Notes: generated by a model not told the origin, from the letters alone. A stretch of DNA of 64,000 bases from Phosphoribacter sp037045055 (GCA_037045055.1 JBAOHJ010000003.1:434001-498000); one strand, 5' to 3'; counted from the stretch's first letter, positions 25,853-34,903 are shown. Numbers and translations are program-made.

Positions 25853-26563
25853 TCAGGTCTGCAGGGACGCCTTGCGCGAGACCAGGACCTCGTCGATGAG
25901 GCCGTACTCCTTGGCCTCGGCCGCCGAGAGGATCTTGTCACGCTCGATGTCGGCCGCGGTCTGCTCCGAGGTCCGGCCGGTGTGCGCGGCCAGGGTGTCC
26001 TCCAGCCACGCCCGCATCCGCAGCACCTCGTTGGCCTGGATCTCCAGGTCGGAGGCCTGGCCGTAGTCGCCGCCGGCCAGCGCCGGCTGGTGGATGAGGA
26101 TGCGGGCGTTGGGCAGGGCGAACCGCTTGCCCTTCGACCCGGCCCCGAGCAGCACCGCCGCCGCCGAGGCGGCCTGCCCGACGACGAACGTCTGGATGTC
26201 GGGGCGGATGTACTGCATGGTGTCGTAGATCGCCGTCATCGCGGTGAACGAACCGCCCGGGGAGTTGATGTACATGAGGATGTCGCGGTCCGGGTCCTGC
26301 GACTCCAGGACGATGAGCTGGGCGATGATGTCGTCGGCCGAGGCGTCGTCGACCTGCACCCCGAGGAAGATGATCCGGTCCTCGAACATCTTCGTGTACG
26401 GGTCCAGGCGCTTCATCCCGTAGGACGTGCGCTCCTCGAACTGCGGGAGGATGTACCGCGCGTTCGGGCCGGCGGCATACCGGCTCGGCTCCCCGACATA
26501 GGGGTATGCCGCGGCGCGCACCGACGGGGGGACGGTCAGGCGCCCGGACGGGTCGAGGGTCAT
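25853..26563 (-). CDS. clpP2: ATP-dependent Clp protease proteolytic subunit (ClpP2-like)
   Basis: 236 residues from ATG 26563 (GGAGA 7 nt upstream; the open frame continues to 26653 without support). A propeptide-like N-terminus of about 50 residues precedes the fold. Triad: Ser in GQAASAAAVLL, His in ILIHQP, Asp in ERDKIL. Forms the second ring of a hetero-oligomeric peptidase with the gene 25 bp upstream. Second gene of the clpP1-clpP2 operon. Confidence 0.95.
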   Translation of the reverse strand: MTLDPSGRLTVPPSVRAAAYPYVGEPSRYAAGPNARYILPQFEERTSYGMKRLDPYTKMFEDRIIFLGVQVDDASADDIIAQLIVLESQDPDRDILMYINSPGGSFTAMTAIYDTMQYIRPDIQTFVVGQAASAAAVLLGAGSKGKRFALPNARILIHQPALAGGDYGQASDLEIQANEVLRMRAWLEDTLAAHTGRTSEQTAADIERDKILSAAEAKEYGLIDEVLVSRKASLQT

Positions 26564-26588
26564 GGTGGGTCTCCGGTCTGCGAGTCCG

Positions 26589-27221
26589 TCAGCGGACGGG
26601 GTTGGCGTTCGGGCCGGCGGACGGGCCGGCGCTGGCGGCGCGTTCGACGACATGGTCGACGAATCCGTAGTCCTTGGCCTCCTCGGCGGTGAACCACCGG
26701 TCGCGGTCGGAGTCCTTCTCGATCTGCTCGACGCTCTGCCCGGTGTGCTGGGCGATGAGCCCGGCCATCTGCTTCTTGATGTGCAGCATCTGCTCGGCCT
26801 GGATCTTGATGTCCGAGGCGGTGCCGCCGATCCCGCCGGAGGGCTGGTGCATCATCACCCGGGCATGCGGGGTGGCGAAGCGCTTGCCCGGGGTGCCCGC
26901 GGAGAGCAGGAACTGGCCCATCGACGCGGCCATCCCCATGGCCACGGTCGCGACGTCGGGCTTGACCCACTGCATGGTGTCGAAGATCGCCATGCCGGCG
27001 GTCACCGAGCCGCCCGGGGAGTTGATGTAGAGCCAGATGTCCTTCTCCGGGTCCTCGGCGGCCAGCAGGAGCATCTGCGCGCAGATGGCGTTGGCGTTCT
27101 CGTCGCGGACCTCCGAGCCGAGCAAGATGATCCGCTCCTTGAGCAGCCGGTTGTAGATGTGGTCGTCCAGGCCGCCCGGCATGGGCTCGCCGGCCATGAC
27201 GGCCTCGTTCCGTGGGCTCAC
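26589..27221 (-). CDS. clpP1: ATP-dependent Clp protease proteolytic subunit (ClpP1-like)
   Basis: 210 residues from GTG 27221, with GGAGG six nt upstream; the open frame to 27365 has no such support. Triad: Ser in GMAASMGQFLL, His in VMMHQP, Asp in DSDRDRWF. First gene of the operon, with a probable ClgR site 82 nt upstream. Confidence 0.95.
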   Translation of the reverse strand: MSPRNEAVMAGEPMPGGLDDHIYNRLLKERIILLGSEVRDENANAICAQMLLLAAEDPEKDIWLYINSPGGSVTAGMAIFDTMQWVKPDVATVAMGMAASMGQFLLSAGTPGKRFATPHARVMMHQPSGGIGGTASDIKIQAEQMLHIKKQMAGLIAQHTGQSVEQIEKDSDRDRWFTAEEAKDYGFVDHVVERAASAGPSAGPNANPVR

Positions 27222-27302
27222 CGCGGGCCTCCATCGACATCGGGGGACGTGCTCACCGACCCTAACGCCCGCCACCGGTCCGGAAATCCCCCCGTCGACG
27301 GT

Positions 27303-27316
27303 GTTCGCCGTGAGCG
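27303..27316 (-). promoter_or_regulatory. Probable ClgR-binding site upstream of clpP1
   Basis: GTTCGC-CGTGA-GCG matches the GTTCGC-N5-GCG motif reported for ClgR in Streptomyces, an activator of clp genes. It lies 82 nt before the clpP1 start, a reasonable distance. ClgR itself is not encoded in the window. Confidence 0.55.
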
Positions 27317-27361
27317 CACCGGGGGGCCGACTCGGGGTGGGCCCCGCCGGTATGCCGCGCC

Positions 27362-28492
27362 TCACCGCGGGCGGCTCGGCTCGCGGACCGCGGGTGCCAG
27401 GGCCAGGGCCACCAGGGCCAGGACGCCGACGGCCAGCAACGCCGAGAGCACCCCGACCCGGTCGCCGACGAACCCCAGCAGGGGCGGGCCGGCGAGGAAG
27501 CCGAGGTAGCCGATCGTCGCGACGACGCTGATCCGCGCCGGGGCGCGTTCGGCGTCGTCGGCGGCGGCGGAGAACCCGACCGGGAAGCCGAGGCTGGCGC
27601 CCAGCCCCCAGGCGGCGGCGCCGAGGAAGGCCAGCGCCCCGGCCCCGGTGACGACGAGCAGCGCCCCGATGAGCGCCAGCAGGGCCAGCAGGCGCAGGAC
27701 CGGCACCCGACCGTAGCGATCCAGCGCGGCCGGCCCGGCGATGCGCCCGAGAGTCATCAGGGCCAGGAAGGTGGCGAAGGCCAGCACGCCGGCCCAGGCC
27801 GGCAGGCCGTGGCCCTCGACCATGGCCACGGACAACCAGTCGTTGGCCGTGCCCTCGGTCACCGCCGCCACGAAGACCACCGCCCCCACGAGCAGGGTGC
27901 GCCGCTCACCCCAGGCCGCCAGGGCCCCGACGCCGGGCGGGCGACCCGGCCCACCCGCCCCGGCCGGCCTCGAGAGGAACCGGCGCAGGGCATACCCTCC
28001 GACCCCGACGACGAGCACGCCGACCGCCCCAAGGTGCACGAGGATGGGCACCCGCAGCGCCGACGCGCCCGAGCCGACCAGAGCGCTGGCCACCGTCGCA
28101 CCGCTGAACGCGGCATGGAACCGGGGCATCAGCGAACGCCCGACCAGACCCTCCACCCGCGCGCCCTCGAGGTTCATCCCGACGTCCCACACGCCCACGC
28201 CCAGCCCCGCCAGGAACAGCCCGACCATGACCAGCGGCTGCGACCGGGCCAGGTCGACCCCCACCCCGAGCCCGCCGAGCCCCAGTGTGGCGCACCCGAT
28301 CCCCATCCGCACCGCCCGGGCCGCCCCGAGGTGGTGCGCCGCCCAGCCCGCCGAGGGCAGACCGAGCAGCGACCCGGCGGAGACGGCCAACAGGGTGACC
28401 CCGAGCTGACCGGCGGACAGCCCCAGCTGGCTCTTCAGGTCCGGGATGCGCGAGGCGAACGCGGCGAACAGCACGCCGGCCAGTGCGAACAC
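27362..28492 (-). CDS. MFS transporter
   Basis: 376 residues from GTG 28492 with about 11-12 hydrophobic helices. The motif GRIAGPAALDRYGRVPVLR after the central loop matches the MFS loop signature; FASRIPDLKSQLGLS is typical of a YbjJ-like branch. The frame is open upstream (RRARTATYAVFALAG) with no ATG, GTG or TTG, so the first helix may begin with a non-standard start or the start may be correct and short. Substrate unknown. Lies 77 bp downstream of tig on the same strand. Confidence 0.85.
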   Translation of the reverse strand: MFALAGVLFAAFASRIPDLKSQLGLSAGQLGVTLLAVSAGSLLGLPSAGWAAHHLGAARAVRMGIGCATLGLGGLGVGVDLARSQPLVMVGLFLAGLGVGVWDVGMNLEGARVEGLVGRSLMPRFHAAFSGATVASALVGSGASALRVPILVHLGAVGVLVVGVGGYALRRFLSRPAGAGGPGRPPGVGALAAWGERRTLLVGAVVFVAAVTEGTANDWLSVAMVEGHGLPAWAGVLAFATFLALMTLGRIAGPAALDRYGRVPVLRLLALLALIGALLVVTGAGALAFLGAAAWGLGASLGFPVGFSAAADDAERAPARISVVATIGYLGFLAGPPLLGFVGDRVGVLSALLAVGVLALVALALAPAVREPSRPR

Positions 28493-28569
28493 GGCATACG
28501 TGGCGGTGCGGGCCCGTCGGACGGTCGACGTGACGTCAGGCGCCGACCCCCGGTCGGCCGGGGGGTCGC

Positions 28570-30108
28570 TCAGCCCTGGTCACCCTCGCCGGCGGCCGCC
28601 TCGGCCCCGTCCGCGTCGGTCACGGCGTCGGCCCCGTCCGCGTCGGTCCCGGCCGCGTCGGTCACGGCGTCGGCCCCGTCCGCGTCGGTCCCGGCCGCGT
28701 CGGTCACGGCGTCGGCCCCGTCCGCGTCGGTCCCGGCCGCGTCGGTCACGGCGTCGGTCCCGTCCGCGTCGGTCACGGCGTCCGTGCCTTCCGCCGCGCC
28801 GGTCCCGTCCGCGGCCCCATCCGTGCCCTCGGGCGACGCGGCCGGGCGGGTCAGCGCGGAGAGGTCGACGGCGTTGCCGTCGGTGTCCACGACGGTGGCC
28901 CGCTCCATGACCGTAGCCAGGGCCTTGCGCCGGGAGACCTCGGCGTACATCGCCGGGATCTGCCCCTGCCCGTCCACGGCCTGGGCGAACTGGTTGGGGT
29001 CCATGCCGTACTGGCGGGCGGTCATGACGAGGTACTCGACGATCTCGGCCTGCTCGACCTGGACCTCGTGCTTCTCGACCACGGCGTCGAGCAGCAACTG
29101 CGTCTGGATGCCCTTGCGGGTCGACTCGGCGACCTCGGCGCGGTGCTCCTCGTCCTCAACCCGCTCCTCTTCCTCGAGGTGGTGCTCGACCTCGGCGGCG
29201 ACCACGGCGTCGGGCACCGGCACGTCGACGGCGGCCAGCAACGCCTCCAGCACCCGGTCGCGGGCCTGCACGCCCTGGTCGTAGCGCTTGGCGCGCTCGG
29301 CGTCCTCGGCGAGGTCGGCGCGCAACTGCGCCAAGGTGTCGAACTCGGAGGCCAGCTGGGCGAACGCGTCGTCGAGCTCGGGCAGCTCACGGACCTTGAC
29401 GGTCTGGACGGTGACCGTGCAGTCGGCCTGCTCGCCGGCGTGTTCGCCGCCGGCCAGGGCTGCCGAGAACGTCGCGGTCTGCCCAGCACCCAGGCCCACG
29501 AGCGCCTCGTCGAGGCCGTCGAGCATGGTCGCGGAGCCCACCTCGTAGGAGACGCCGGTGACCTCGTCGATGGTCTGCTCGCCGATCGTCGCGGTGAGGT
29601 CTATCGACACGAAGTCACCGGTCTCGGCGGGCCGCTCGACGCCCACGAGCGTGCCGAACCGCAGCCGCAGGGACTCCACCCGCTCGTCGACGTCGGCATC
29701 GGTGACCACGAGCGGGTCGACGGTGACCGACAGGGTCGCGAAGTCGGGCAGCTCGATCTGCGGCCGGCAGTCGACCTGCGCGCTGAACACCAGCTGTTGG
29801 CCGTCCTCGATCGGCACCTCGGTGACGTCGACCTCGGGCTGACCCATCGGGCGCACGTCGTGCTCGGCCAAGGCCTGCCCGTAGAACGTCGGCATCGCCT
29901 CGTTGACCGCCTCCTGCAGCACCGCGCCCTTGCCGACCCGCTGCTCGATGATCCGGTTGGGCACGTGGCCGCGGCGGAACCCGGGCACCTGGATCTGCCC
30001 GCCGATCGTCTGGTATGCCGCGTCGAGGCTGGGCTTGAGCTCCTCGAACGGCACCTCGACGGTGAGCTTGACCCGGGTGGGTCCGAGGGTCTCGACGGCG
30101 CTCTTCAC
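28570..30108 (-). CDS. tig: Trigger factor with acidic repeat tail
   Basis: Ribosome-bound chaperone and peptidyl-prolyl isomerase. 512 residues from GTG 30108 (CTGGAG 8 nt upstream), opening VKSAVETLGPTRVKLTVEV. Ribosome-docking signature PGFRRGHVPNRIIEQR near residue 44; FKBP-like PPIase domain about 150-240; alpha-helical substrate arms after that. The last 80-90 residues are an acidic Asp/Thr/Ala repeat (DAVTDAAGTDADGA), much longer than in most homologues. Confidence 0.96.
   Translation of the reverse strand: MKSAVETLGPTRVKLTVEVPFEELKPSLDAAYQTIGGQIQVPGFRRGHVPNRIIEQRVGKGAVLQEAVNEAMPTFYGQALAEHDVRPMGQPEVDVTEVPIEDGQQLVFSAQVDCRPQIELPDFATLSVTVDPLVVTDADVDERVESLRLRFGTLVGVERPAETGDFVSIDLTATIGEQTIDEVTGVSYEVGSATMLDGLDEALVGLGAGQTATFSAALAGGEHAGEQADCTVTVQTVKVRELPELDDAFAQLASEFDTLAQLRADLAEDAERAKRYDQGVQARDRVLEALLAAVDVPVPDAVVAAEVEHHLEEEERVEDEEHRAEVAESTRKGIQTQLLLDAVVEKHEVQVEQAEIVEYLVMTARQYGMDPNQFAQAVDGQGQIPAMYAEVSRRKALATVMERATVVDTDGNAVDLSALTRPAASPEGTDGAADGTGAAEGTDAVTDADGTDAVTDAAGTDADGADAVTDAAGTDADGADAVTDAAGTDADGADAVTDADGAEAAAGEGDQG
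28621..28773. repeat. 42-bp tandem repeat in the tig tail
   Basis: Three identical 42-bp units (28621, 28663, 28705) plus a 27-bp partial unit. Each encodes 14 residues, so copy change keeps frame. The sequence identity suggests recent duplication. Confidence 0.92.
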
Positions 30109-30162
30109 GACAGCGACTCCAGAGGGGTGGGGGTGCGGGGCGGACAACCGGTCCACTGTAGT

Positions 30163-30239
30163 TGGTCGGGGTAGCCGGATTCGAACCGACGGCCTTCCGC
30201 TCCCAAAGCGGACGCGCTACCAAGCTGCGCCATACCCCG
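30163..30239 (-). tRNA. tRNA-Pro(TGG)
   Basis: Reverse-strand cloverleaf: acceptor CGGGGTA pairs with TACCCCG, D-arm GCGCAGCTTGGTAGCGC, anticodon stem TCCGC/GCGGA with loop TTTGGGA (anticodon TGG), T-arm GTCGG-TTCGAAT-CCGGC. A genomic CCA is encoded at 30163-30165. Confidence 0.97.
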
Positions 30240-30351
30240 GTGTGCGCCGGCGGCATACCCGCGACCCGCGCGTGAGCATCGAGGTTCGCCGACCCGACGA
30301 CCGGGGACTAGGCTAACGCCCCGGCAGCGCGGCGCTCGTCGACGCGGCCCC

Positions 30352-30422
30352 GCGGGCGTAGCTCAATGGTAGAGCCCCAGTCTTCCAAACTGGCTACGCG
30401 AGTTCGATTCTCGTCGCCCGCT
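30352..30422 (+). tRNA. tRNA-Gly(TCC)
   Basis: Acceptor GCGGGCG/CGCCCGC, D-arm GCTCAATGGTAGAGC, anticodon stem CCAGT/ACTGG with loop CTTCCAA (anticodon TCC), T-arm with GTTCGATTC. No encoded CCA. It borders the injection-system locus on its left side. Confidence 0.97.
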
Positions 30423-30517
30423 CCCCGCCTGGCCAGTTTGGTAACCACTCGGTAAAACCGGCGTCGTCGCCTCCGACGTCTCACTAGACTCCCGAATTGT
30501 CGCGCTTGCTGTCGTAT

Positions 30518-30534
30518 CACCACACCGTGTGGTG
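30518..30534 (+). promoter_or_regulatory. 17-bp perfect dyad upstream of the SARP regulator
   Basis: CACCACAC-C-GTGTGGTG, two perfect 8-bp arms around one base, ending 46 nt before the GTG of the SARP gene. Likely an operator or attenuator for that gene. No TGCCC/GGGCA half-sites occur in this gap. Confidence 0.5.
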
Positions 30535-30579
30535 CTCTCTCCCATCCGAGACTCTCCCACCCCCCCTCGGAGGTCGACC

Positions 30580-33501
30580 GTGTCAGGTCGAGTCGCCGCG
30601 CCGTCGTCACCGTGGCTGGTGCGCGGCCGGCTGCTGGATCGGCTGGCCCCGATCGGCTCCGGGGGCCTGGGGATGGTCGTGGCCCCGGTGGGCACGGGCA
30701 AGACCACACTGCTGCGCCAGTGGGCCCAGACCCGCGAGCACCCAGTGCTCTGGTATGCCGCCGATCGGGTGCCGTCGGTCGAGCTGGTGCGGCGCGAGGT
30801 CGCCCGGCGCGCCGGTGGCGTGGTCGTCGACGACGTCCATCTGGTGACCGACCCGGGCGGGGCCCTGGCGTTGCGCCGCCTGGTCGAGCGCGTCGCCCGC
30901 GACGTGCCGGTCCTGCTGGCGTCTCGAGCGCTGCCGGCCTTCAACCTCGCCCGGGACGAGCTGCCCCAGATGGTGGCGGTCACCGCCGCCGAGCTGGCCT
31001 TCCTGCCTTGGGAGGTCGCCGACTTGTTCGCCGACGTCTACCAGGACCCGCTGGACCCCACCGCGGTCGAGTCCGTGACCGACCGCACCGCGGGGTGGGC
31101 CGCCGCCCTGCGGCTGTGGCACCTGGGCCGGCGCCTGGACCAGGGCACCGGGGTCTGCCCCGCCGAGACCGGGCGGGACAGCGCCACGGTCGACCTGCCC
31201 GAGTGCCTGCACGAGTACGTGGACCGAGAGGTCCTGGCCGACCTGCCGGACCCGCTGTTGCGGTTCGCCCGGGCCACGAGCGTGTTCGACGTGGTCACCG
31301 CCGACCGGGCCGACCGGTTGCTGGGCGCCACCAGCTCGCACCGGATCCTGGCCGACCTCGCCCGGCGGGTCGGTCTCGTCGTGCCGCAGCCGGACGGGGT
31401 GGGGTATCGCTACCACCGGGTGCTGCGGGAGCACCTGCGGGCCGGCCTGGTCGCCGACCACGGCCTGGCCACGACCCGGCGCCTCTTCGAGGCCGCGGGG
31501 CAGGTGCTGCAGGCGCAGGGGGCGTGGGCCGAGGCGTTCCGGGCTCACTGCCGAGCCGGCCACGCCGAGGCCGCCACCGAGCTGCTGGCCGCGCACGGCA
31601 CCACGGTGCTGGGTGGCTCGCCGGAGATCTGTGCCCTGCTCGCCGGGACCTTCGCCGCGGGCTCGCCGAGCCTGCTGCTGGCCCTGGCCCGGGCGCTGGT
31701 GCAGGACGGCGCGCTGGTGCGCGCCGGGGCGGTGGCCGCGATGGCCCTGGCGGCCGGGCCCGCCGTCGACGAGGTGACCGGCTGCCAGCGGATCCTGGAC
31801 CTGGCGGGGGCGCGGCATACCGACCGGATGCCGCCAGGGTTCCCGGCCTGGCCCTTGGGGGCGGCGGACCCGGACGAGACCGACCGGGCGGACGAGGCGT
31901 CCGCGCACGCCCGGGCAGCCCTGCACCTGCTCGCCTCGGGCCGGGTCGGCAGCGCCCGGACCGAGCTGGCCCTGGCCCAGGCGCTGGCGCCCCCCGACGA
32001 CCAGCTGGTGCTGTCGGCCCGGGCCGCGCTCGCCGCCGCGACCGCCCTGGTGGGGCCGCACGACCCGGCGCCCGAGCTCGCCGAGGTCTATCGCCTCGCC
32101 CGCGAGCGCGGACTGACCTGGGTGTCGCGGTTGGTGTTCGCGGTCGGGGTGGTCCGCGGCGGCCACCCGCGCCGCTGGGCGCTGGCCCGCACGCTCGCCC
32201 AGGCCCGGGCCCACGCCGGCGACGTCTGGGGCGCCGTGCTCGTCGACTCGGCCGTGGCGATCGCGCAGGCGCGGCGAGGCCGACCCGACCTCGCCCTGGC
32301 CGACTCCCTCGCCCAACGCTACCGAGCGCTCGGGGCCTGGCCGTTGGAGGCGGCGGCCCGGTCGTTGTACGCCCTGGGCGCCGCGCAGGCCGACGTCCCG
32401 GACGCCGGCGAGGCCGAGGCTGCCGAGGCGTTCGCCCGCCACGTCGACGTGCCGGGTGCGCTCGCCATGGCGTATGCCGCGCTGGCGATGCGACGACCCG
32501 ACCGACGGGCCGAGCTGCTCCGGCTGGCCGAGTCGACGGCCTCGTTGGGCGGGCTGGGGTGCCGACCGTGGACCTGGCGGCGCGACGGCGGTCCGGCCGC
32601 CCGGGAGCGCATCGGGGGCGGCGACGCCGAGACCTGGGCACCCGCACCGCCGCCGATACCGCCCGTGCCGGCGCGACGCGGCGGAGCCGGGCCGGGGTGT
32701 TCGGTGACGACCGCGGCCTTGACGGTGAGCTGCCTGGGGGACTTCCGGGTCCGCCTCGACGGGCGCCCGGTGGATCTGTCCGTCATCCGTCCGGTGGCCC
32801 AGACCGTGCTGCGCATCCTCGCCGTCCACGCCGGCAGCGCCGTGCACCGGGACGTCATCGTCGCCACCCTCTGGGGGGATCTGCGCGAGGCGGCGGCCTT
32901 GCACAACCTGCACGTGGCGGTGTCGAGCCTGCGCCGGCTGCTCGGGACCCTGGCGCCCGGCCGGGCTCGCACCCTGCTGGCCCGCAACGGTCAGGCCTAC
33001 GCCCTGGCTCCCGGCGGCCCGCTGCTGACGGACCTGCAGGCCCTCGACGCAGCGCTGGCCGAGGCCACCCGGTGCCGGCTGTCCGGCGACCGGACCGGGC
33101 AGGCCGAGGCGCTGCGCGCGGTCCTCGACGGCTACGTCGCCGACGTGCTGCCGGCCGACGGGCCGGCCGAGTGGGTCCTGCCGGTGCGCGACCGGTACCG
33201 CCAGTCGGTGGCCGCCGCGGCCACCACGCTCGCCGAGCTGGAGCTGCGCCGTGGCCGCCCCGAGGCCGCCGTCCAGGCGGCCACCCAGGGGGTGCGCGTC
33301 GACCCGTGGCGCGACGCGATCTGGCGCATCCTCATCGCGGCCCACGTAGCCGCCGGCGCACCGGCCGCGGCCTCCCGAGCCCGCCAGGAGTACGCCGCAA
33401 TCCTGGAGTCACTGGGTGTGGCCAGTGTGCCCCCGCCCGCGCCGGGGCCCCGACCGGTGCCCGCCAGGGCCGCCCGAGCCGGCGGGGTCAGGACCGCTTG
33501 A
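30580..33501 (+). CDS. SARP-family regulator fused to a MalT-like ATPase
   Basis: 973 residues from GTG 30580 (GGAGG 6 nt upstream). N-terminal NTPase of MalT type with Walker A APVGTGKTT (36-43) and Walker B GVVVDDVHLV near 80, then a helical repeat region, and at the C-terminus (from about 710) an OmpR-type winged-helix domain (VSCLGDFRVRLDGRPVDL) plus bacterial transcriptional activator domain to about 940. This inverts the usual SARP order, where the DNA-binding domain comes first. It faces the CIS operon tail-to-tail, overlapping the zinc-ribbon gene by 14 bp, and is the best candidate to activate the locus. Confidence 0.88.
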   Translation: MSGRVAAPSSPWLVRGRLLDRLAPIGSGGLGMVVAPVGTGKTTLLRQWAQTREHPVLWYAADRVPSVELVRREVARRAGGVVVDDVHLVTDPGGALALRRLVERVARDVPVLLASRALPAFNLARDELPQMVAVTAAELAFLPWEVADLFADVYQDPLDPTAVESVTDRTAGWAAALRLWHLGRRLDQGTGVCPAETGRDSATVDLPECLHEYVDREVLADLPDPLLRFARATSVFDVVTADRADRLLGATSSHRILADLARRVGLVVPQPDGVGYRYHRVLREHLRAGLVADHGLATTRRLFEAAGQVLQAQGAWAEAFRAHCRAGHAEAATELLAAHGTTVLGGSPEICALLAGTFAAGSPSLLLALARALVQDGALVRAGAVAAMALAAGPAVDEVTGCQRILDLAGARHTDRMPPGFPAWPLGAADPDETDRADEASAHARAALHLLASGRVGSARTELALAQALAPPDDQLVLSARAALAAATALVGPHDPAPELAEVYRLARERGLTWVSRLVFAVGVVRGGHPRRWALARTLAQARAHAGDVWGAVLVDSAVAIAQARRGRPDLALADSLAQRYRALGAWPLEAAARSLYALGAAQADVPDAGEAEAAEAFARHVDVPGALAMAYAALAMRRPDRRAELLRLAESTASLGGLGCRPWTWRRDGGPAARERIGGGDAETWAPAPPPIPPVPARRGGAGPGCSVTTAALTVSCLGDFRVRLDGRPVDLSVIRPVAQTVLRILAVHAGSAVHRDVIVATLWGDLREAAALHNLHVAVSSLRRLLGTLAPGRARTLLARNGQAYALAPGGPLLTDLQALDAALAEATRCRLSGDRTGQAEALRAVLDGYVADVLPADGPAEWVLPVRDRYRQSVAAAATTLAELELRRGRPEAAVQAATQGVRVDPWRDAIWRILIAAHVAAGAPAAASRARQEYAAILESLGVASVPPPAPGPRPVPARAARAGGVRTA

Positions 33502-34903
33502 AGAAGGCCACCTCGGCCAGCGCCACCGGCACCTGGGGGCCGGCCCCGTATGCCGTCTGCACGGTGATGCGGACCGTGGTCACGTCGCTGATCCCCATCG
33601 TGAAGTCCTGCTTGCCGGGCACGTCCGCCAGGGTGACGCTGCGGGTCTCGATCGACCCGTCGTCCTTGACCGCGGTGAGCAGGAAGGTCGCCACCCGAGC
33701 GGTGCTCAGGTAGGGCTTGGGCTGCTCGGACGAACCGTTGAACACCTGGACCGCGACGAGGCGGAACGGGCTGGGGAAGCTGGCCTCGACGAACTCCCCC
33801 GACGGGTCCGCGGTCTTGGCCGGTGCCCAGAAGGTGTTCGTGGCGCCATCCCGAGCCAGCGCGGCGGGGTGCCCGTCGAACGCGCTCGACGCGGCGATCG
33901 CCGACGGGTTGACGACGGCGTTGCCGGACAGCCGATCGCGCACCGCCTCGACCGGGACGCCCACCCAGACCCAGGTGAGGCGCAGCACGACGAGCACGGC
34001 GGCCACGACGAGCAGCAGGCGCAGCAGGCCACCGCCGGGCAGGCGCCGACGGCGGCGGACCGGGCGGGTGCCGGCGACCGGCGCGGTCTCGGGCCGTCGC
34101 CGCAGCAGCCGCCGCCACCACGGCAGCGGCGCCACCACCACCGCATCGGCCAGATCGGTCCCGCAGCGTCGACAGAACTTCCGGTCGGGTGCGTTCCCGG
34201 CCCCGCACTCGCGGCATACCGTCTCGCCGGGCTGCGGCCGGCGGTCCTGGACCGGCAGCTTCTTCTTCGGCGCCGGGCGAGCCTCCGCGCCGGGCTTGAC
34301 CGCGACGGGCTGACGAGCCGCGCCGGCCGCAGGGGCGCCGGACCCCGGCTCGACCGGCGTGACCAGCCTGGCCGCGGCCGACGCCGGTGCGGGCTGCGCC
34401 GTCGCCGCTGGCACCGGGGCGGGCTGGGCCGTCGCCGGAGAGCCTGGGGCGGGCCTAGCCGGGGCGACCGCCGGGGTGGCGCGCGGGGGGCTCGGCGCGG
34501 GAGTCGCCGGCGCCACGGCGACCTCCCGGTCGGCGGCCTCGAGCTCGGCGGCCTCGCGCTCGGCGGTCTCGCGGCCCGCCGTGGCCGGCTCGGACGCGAC
34601 CGGCTCGGGCGCGGCCGGCCCACCGGCCGAGGGCTCCCGGGCCACCACGCCGGTCGCGGGATCGGCACCGGTCTGCTCGATGCCCAGCCCGGCCTTGACC
34701 CGGTGCAGCAGCGACGGCTTGTCGGGCGCCTCCGGCTCCGGCTCCGGCCCAGGATCGGGCTCGGGCTCCGGCTCGGGCTCCGGCCCCACCGCTTGGCCCT
34801 CCCACTCCAGGTAGGCCCCGCACGACCCGCAGAAGGAGACGTCCCCTTCGTTGGCCGACCCGCAGTCGCCGCACACGATGGCCTCGACACCCGAGACACT
34901 CAC
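33488..34903 (-). CDS. CIS-associated zinc-ribbon, single-span membrane protein with discoidin-like domain
   Basis: 471 residues from GTG 34903, which overlaps the upstream stop by 4 nt. Order: zinc ribbon (CGDCGS...CGSCGAY, about 12-30), long Pro/Ala/Glu linker, second zinc ribbon (CRECGAG...CRRCGTD, near 231), Arg-rich segment, one transmembrane helix (about 285-305), then a beta domain resembling discoidin/NADase-type carbohydrate-binding folds (ASSAFDGHPAALARDGATNTFW). Two cytosolic zinc ribbons and an outside lectin-like domain suggest a membrane anchor or receptor for the particle. Last gene of the leftward operon. Function inferred. Confidence 0.75.
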   Translation of the reverse strand: MSVSGVEAIVCGDCGSANEGDVSFCGSCGAYLEWEGQAVGPEPEPEPEPDPGPEPEPEAPDKPSLLHRVKAGLGIEQTGADPATGVVAREPSAGGPAAPEPVASEPATAGRETAEREAAELEAADREVAVAPATPAPSPPRATPAVAPARPAPGSPATAQPAPVPAATAQPAPASAAARLVTPVEPGSGAPAAGAARQPVAVKPGAEARPAPKKKLPVQDRRPQPGETVCRECGAGNAPDRKFCRRCGTDLADAVVVAPLPWWRRLLRRRPETAPVAGTRPVRRRRRLPGGGLLRLLLVVAAVLVVLRLTWVWVGVPVEAVRDRLSGNAVVNPSAIAASSAFDGHPAALARDGATNTFWAPAKTADPSGEFVEASFPSPFRLVAVQVFNGSSEQPKPYLSTARVATFLLTAVKDDGSIETRSVTLADVPGKQDFTMGISDVTTVRITVQTAYGAGPQVPVALAEVAFFKRS

